In this document: positions 17,976 to 22,047 of the stretch, in pieces
How the letters are laid out: the number at the start of each line of letters is the position of its first letter
Numbering within the stretch: the stretch's first letter is position 1
Made by a program: the position numbers and the translations under genes
The notes under the pieces: generated by a model
Seen by the model: only the letters and a program-made list of their open reading frames with translations
The model's database searches: none
Told to the model about the DNA's origin: nothing
DNA from: Lunasporangiospora selenospora
Taxonomy: Eukaryota; Mortierellomycota; Mortierellomycetes; Mortierellales; Mortierellaceae
Assembly (NCBI GenBank): GCA_015680635.1
Contig: JAABOA010000045.1
Location: 7,088 to 29,134, forward strand
Length of the DNA: 22,047 nucleotides
Direction: 5' to 3'

Positions 17976-20900
17976 ATGTCACGACGAAGAGGAAACTATG
18001 GTTGGATTTAGAGCCATCACGTTTCCTACGGACTCTCACTAAGTTCTCATCGTTCCCATCATTTACACATCTCTTGTCCAAATTGTTTGATCTATAGTAA
18101 TTTTTACAACCTCTGTATTTTGCTCTAACCTGTGGCAGTTCCATCGGGGGAGAAAATCATTCCAGACTTTGACATGCCACATCATCACGAATACGAAGAT
18201 GGTGAGCTCGAGGAGGGAGAGCTGATGGAAACAGCACCTCGAATCTCGTCCCAGGGCCAACCTACCTCTCGCACGAACAGCGACCATTATAACAGCAATC
18301 ATAGTTCGACAACCTCAGCCAATGTGGGTGGTATTGGCAGCCGTAACAGTCATCCTCATCGACCAAGTAGTGGTCATGCTCATTCTACCCACAGCAGCCA
18401 CAGTCATAGTAACAGCAGCAATAGTCCAACCTCTACCAGTGCGACAGTCCGACATGCTTTACCACGACCACCATCATTTAGCCTCCATCCTAGTCTACCA
18501 CCTCCGCCCCATCGCCATGACAAAGGCCCTCGGCTCCATTCTAGTCTGGACTCGAGTAGCCACCCTGGCCACAATCATAACTCTGGTGCACATAGTGGCA
18601 GTAGTAGCAAGAAACTCAATATTGGTGGTAGCAACGGGGCTTTGTCGCCTCCCCAACTGCAAAGCTCCAGCGACAGGAGCAGACATGCACTCCCCAAAAA
18701 GCCGAGATTTGACACACAGGCCTCAGACCTCCATAGGACGAAGCGGGTACTTTACCAGTTGCTCAAGCTGGTCTGACTGTTGCCCCTTTCGATGATCAGA
18801 ACTACACTTCCTAATCCCAATGACTTTTTACCCCTCTATCCTCTCTGTCTCTATTTCTCCTATATCGCTCTCTTTCTCCTGACTTAGATGCGAACATTTA
18901 GTCCTGACGGAGGCGAAAAGGCTGAAGAGCGGGGTAGTCATCACTACCCCCAAAATATGAGCAACAGTACCAGCTCTAGCAATACTGACTATGAGAAAGC
19001 TCCAACACTTCAAGAGACCTCTATGACAAGCGACCACGACAATCCTATCAAAAATCACGATCATCTTGAATCATCCACAGACATACAACCACAACCAGAT
19101 ACACCAGCGAGGGGTGTTGAAGATGCAAGTATATGTGTAAAGTCTATGGAGGGCAGTAATGACTCCTGGAGCAAAGACTACCTGCGACATCTACCACCAC
19201 AAGCACAGCAGATGTCATTGTCCCAGGAAGAGTCGCCGAATTCTTATTCTGATCAAGATCCGCAAGATTCGAATACTGGCAGACCTACAGACAACATCAC
19301 TCTTGATACTCTTGAGCAACACATAACTATCTTACCACAGACCTCTGGTCCAAATTACAACAACCACCACAGCCCCCGGATAGCTGTGAGGAGTAGCGTC
19401 AATGGCGATGGCGATGGCGATGGCGACAATTCCTTTGAATCCGAATCTCTGCTTCAAAGCGTAGGTCAGAGGTCTCCTCTGTTCCTCGAGGGAGCTAACA
19501 ACTCGGCGTACACACCTCCAGCCTCTTCTCCACATGCTGGCATGGATAATGATTCTCAAGATTTACAGGAGCAAATGGAAAGCAGAGAGAATCTGCTGCC
19601 ACCGATATCCGAGCCTTTGCAAGATCGACATTTGCCGCTACCACCGGTATCGGTACCAGTGTCACCTGGACACATGGCTGAGGTATCGATCTTCACTATC
19701 ATTACAATGGGATAAGTATGACACGTTGAATTAGTATTTTATGATACTGATATACCTGTTGTCCGATGGGTAGGTGGATGTAGGGAGGGACATTTCGTCA
19801 GTGTACTCCATGGATGGCTCAGATATGATCGTAGAGTCAGAAGTAGAGCCAGAATATGATTTGCAAGACTTGGAGCCTATGTCGCCTACTCCAGCAACCG
19901 CTACTCCCCAGCAATCATCCCGCCTTTCATCACCGGTTGCGAGAAGCTTGTCCGATAGCATTGCAAACGACTATGTATATAATGACAGCGATCGGTACTC
20001 TATAGAGTCTGCAATGATACCCCCAACTACACAAATGACTACCTCCATTAGCGAGGACTCTGCGGCCTCCAAACTTGAGAGCGAGACTCCGGCGAGCCTT
20101 ATTATGACGAGCGATATCCAAGAGTCGGCAACCACATCGGTGAGCCAAGAGAGAGAGCAGGACGATGAAGCTCAACTGTCTGATGATTGTATGGACACAG
20201 CCTCTGATGACTGCATGGACACAGTTTCTGATGACTGCATGGGCATAGCCTCCGATGATGGGATGACGGTTGACGATACGGCACTAATGTCCAACATACT
20301 ATTGACAACAGCTGACCCATTGGTCCATACCATAAATCCCTGTGAATCCCAGGAGCTCGTTGATACCACCCTACCATGTGAACTTTTGGACAAATCTCTG
20401 GATGCGACAGTAACAGGGTGTAAAGGTGACAAGTCAGTCGACACCCTGAGTCATGAGGGAACACAAGTGCTGGAAACTCTCATGGATCAGAAAAAGCTCC
20501 TGGCAGCAGACAATCCCTCAACAAATGATATGGATGTGGTGATATATGCTGTACCAACCATTGAGGAACAAAGGCTACGTCAACCACAATCACCACAGCC
20601 AGAACAGTCAGAGCAGCCAACATCAGACGAGGATCTGCAGCACGAAAATCCAATGAAATCACTACGTGTTGAATCTATAGCACCAGCACAAACGACATCA
20701 CCCATGGAAATGCTGGATCTGGAATCAAGACCCCAAAGGGACTCTTTAGGACCAACACCACATCAAGAGCTGACTTCGGATTCGCTAGCCGCACAGCTGC
20801 TTCTAACTATCCAGCCACTGTTGGAAGTACCACTCGAGTTAGAATCGTCTACTTTAGAACCCGACAATGACGAGCGTCTTGATGGAGTCGCGGCAGCGGC

Positions 20901-22047
20901 ATCAACAAACGCCCGTGCGGCAGAAATAGATGAGGTGGCAAAAATGGGTACAGAATCGGAAGGCTGTACTATTGAAGGACTGGATGTGTCAGATAAGACT
21001 ACTGGTGGAGTGACCGAAGAAATGTCAAGCCAGGCCGATAGGGGCGAGGAAATGCTGGATCAGCCTGATGGGAGCGAAGAAGGGAGCCATAAAGATGAAA
21101 TTGGCAACTCTGTTGATAATCATGAACCTGGAAGCCAGGATGAAGGAAAGGCCAAGATTGCTCTCCAGGGCATGGATGAAGGCGGCGGAGAAGATGAAGA
21201 AAATGTTGACATGGACCTAGAAACGAACTCTTCTACATCTCAGGGTAGTGAAGTTTCCGGGACCGGTTTGACACAAGACCTGCCAATTGTAGCACACTCT
21301 CCGGCCATCCGCATTTCTCATGAGACTACGATGCATCAGGGACTGGCCTTGTTGGGAGACGTCGACTTTGGACAGACAGTGGAAGATTCCGAGTGGAAGG
21401 AGGAGGGCATGGAGGACACTCCAGTTCAAGACAGGGTAGCAGAAGGACAGTACGAGGAGGAGAATGCTGACATTACCTCCGCACGGGAATACCAAGATCC
21501 AAAGCGACTCTCTCAGGATCATCCTCTACCTATGCCCGAGGTGGACACTCTAATCCAGTCGCAGGATATCAGTACTATGTCTTTATCTGAAGATACTAAT
21601 GATACCCAATTATCTGTGCAAGAATCGACAAGAGATGTTTCTGACCTGTCATCACACAATGAAAGGTTGACCAGTCAGATCCAACACTCAGTACAGCCAG
21701 CGCCTGACTCGGTAAAGATGGAGGAAGATGCTTTGAATCAACCTGACTCTGGACTAACCTCGACCGTTAATAATTCCGAGCTTTCGGACTCGTCCATGTC
21801 AATTGGTGATGAAGATACTCCAGGCACTGATGACCCTTCCTCCTTGAGTGCCTTGATCATCGAAGCACTTCAATCGACGCAAACAGTATCGGCACAAGAT
21901 ACGGATGCTATTGTAGCTGCGACTCCCCCCACGCATGATCTCAAACTCACTGAAGTGGAGTGTACTGTGAAAGATGAGACTCAGCAAGTAGAACCAGCTG
22001 TCGGTGACCCTGTAACTGACGAGGAGTCACTCTTGAGTACTGACCTA
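17976..22047 (+). CDS. Very long disordered, acidic, SQ/TQ-rich protein, 3' end outside the window (exons 17976-18000, 18139-18746, 18888-19682, 19774->22047)
   Basis: Exons 2 to 4 join in phase, and exon 4 stays open for 758 codons to the window edge, giving about 1,234 visible residues. The first exon is less sure: ATG at 17976 codes MSRRRGNY, with a weak GTTGGA donor that gives the correct phase into VPSGEKIIPDFDMPHHH. The N-terminal part carries EYEDGELEEGEL, then Ser/His-rich sequence (HSTHSSHSHSNSSNS) and a basic KKPRFD stretch. The rest is Asp/Glu/Ser/Thr/Gln-rich without hydrophobic domains: (GD)4 near 19404-19427, a fourfold SDDCMDTA-type repeat and EDEENVDMDLE. I count eighteen SQ or TQ dipeptides. 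No folded domain is recognisable, so function is unknown. Clusters of SQ/TQ occur in DNA-damage kinase targets, but that is only a suggestion. Any folded domain would lie beyond the window. Confidence 0.75.
19400..19427 (+). repeat. GATGGC hexanucleotide repeat coding for (Gly-Asp)4
   Basis: Four units of GGCGAT type in tandem encode GDGDGDGD inside the SQ/TQ-rich protein. Confidence 0.8.
20179..20268 (+). repeat. 24-bp tandem repeat coding for SDDCMDTA-type units
   Basis: Four units encode SDDCMDTA, SDDCMDTV, SDDCMGIA and a decayed SDDGMTVD. The first two differ at only a few bases, so the array expanded recently in part. All units keep the reading frame. Confidence 0.85.

Noticed and set aside
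18888-19715. Independent gene starting at ATG 18888
   Set aside because: A pyrimidine tract and CTTAG directly precede this ATG, and a GTACTT donor at 18747 joins the upstream exon in phase, so an internal exon is more likely.
1-22047. CRISPR arrays, bacterial operons, rRNA or tRNA genes
   Set aside because: None seen; the tandem repeats present have no spacers, and the gene structure is eukaryotic.

Overview
This is nuclear DNA of a fungus. The genes are split by many short introns (mostly 60-220 bases, GTAAGT-like donors, CAG/TAG acceptors). The conserved proteins include fungal-type families: a BCS1-like AAA ATPase, a G-patch/zinc-finger splicing-type protein, MOZART1, DNA primase small subunit and a Zn2Cys6 transcription factor. 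CT-rich leaders and roughly half GC suggest an early-diverging lineage such as Mortierellomycotina; the fungal call is strong, the lineage is inference. I assembled exons by hand from splice signals, reading-frame phase and family motifs.

Layout. 50-1804 (+): 3' part of a BCS1-like gene, 5' end outside the window. 1843-3639 (-): GPATCH8-like protein with G-patch, U1-type zinc finger and a GF[QK]PV repeat tail, converging on BCS1 with a 38-base gap. 3783-4284 (+): MOZART1 with an N-terminal polyglutamine tract, divergent from the G-patch gene across 143 bases. 4285-6379: mostly non-coding, plus a possible small unknown gene at 5461-5868. 6380-8677 (+): complete nine-exon primase small subunit. 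8678-11150: about 2.5 kb without a supported gene, with GT and CT microsatellites. 11212-14994 (+): Zn2Cys6 regulator of about 1,144 residues, preceded by two short uORFs. 15199-17761: decayed pogo/Tigger-like DNA transposon, itself interrupted by a 121-bp hAT-like miniature inverted-repeat element (16110-16230). 17976 to the window end (+): a very long, largely disordered acidic protein rich in SQ/TQ dipeptides, open at the right edge.

The genes do not form one pathway. They are housekeeping genes (mitochondrial or AAA function, RNA processing, gamma-tubulin complex assembly, replication priming) beside one regulator and one transposon remnant. The most distinctive finds are the nested MITE inside the transposase pseudogene, whose removal restores the local frame; the overlapping uORF at the regulator's start codon; the small MOZART1 gene hidden by its introns; and the SQ/TQ-rich giant protein at the right edge.
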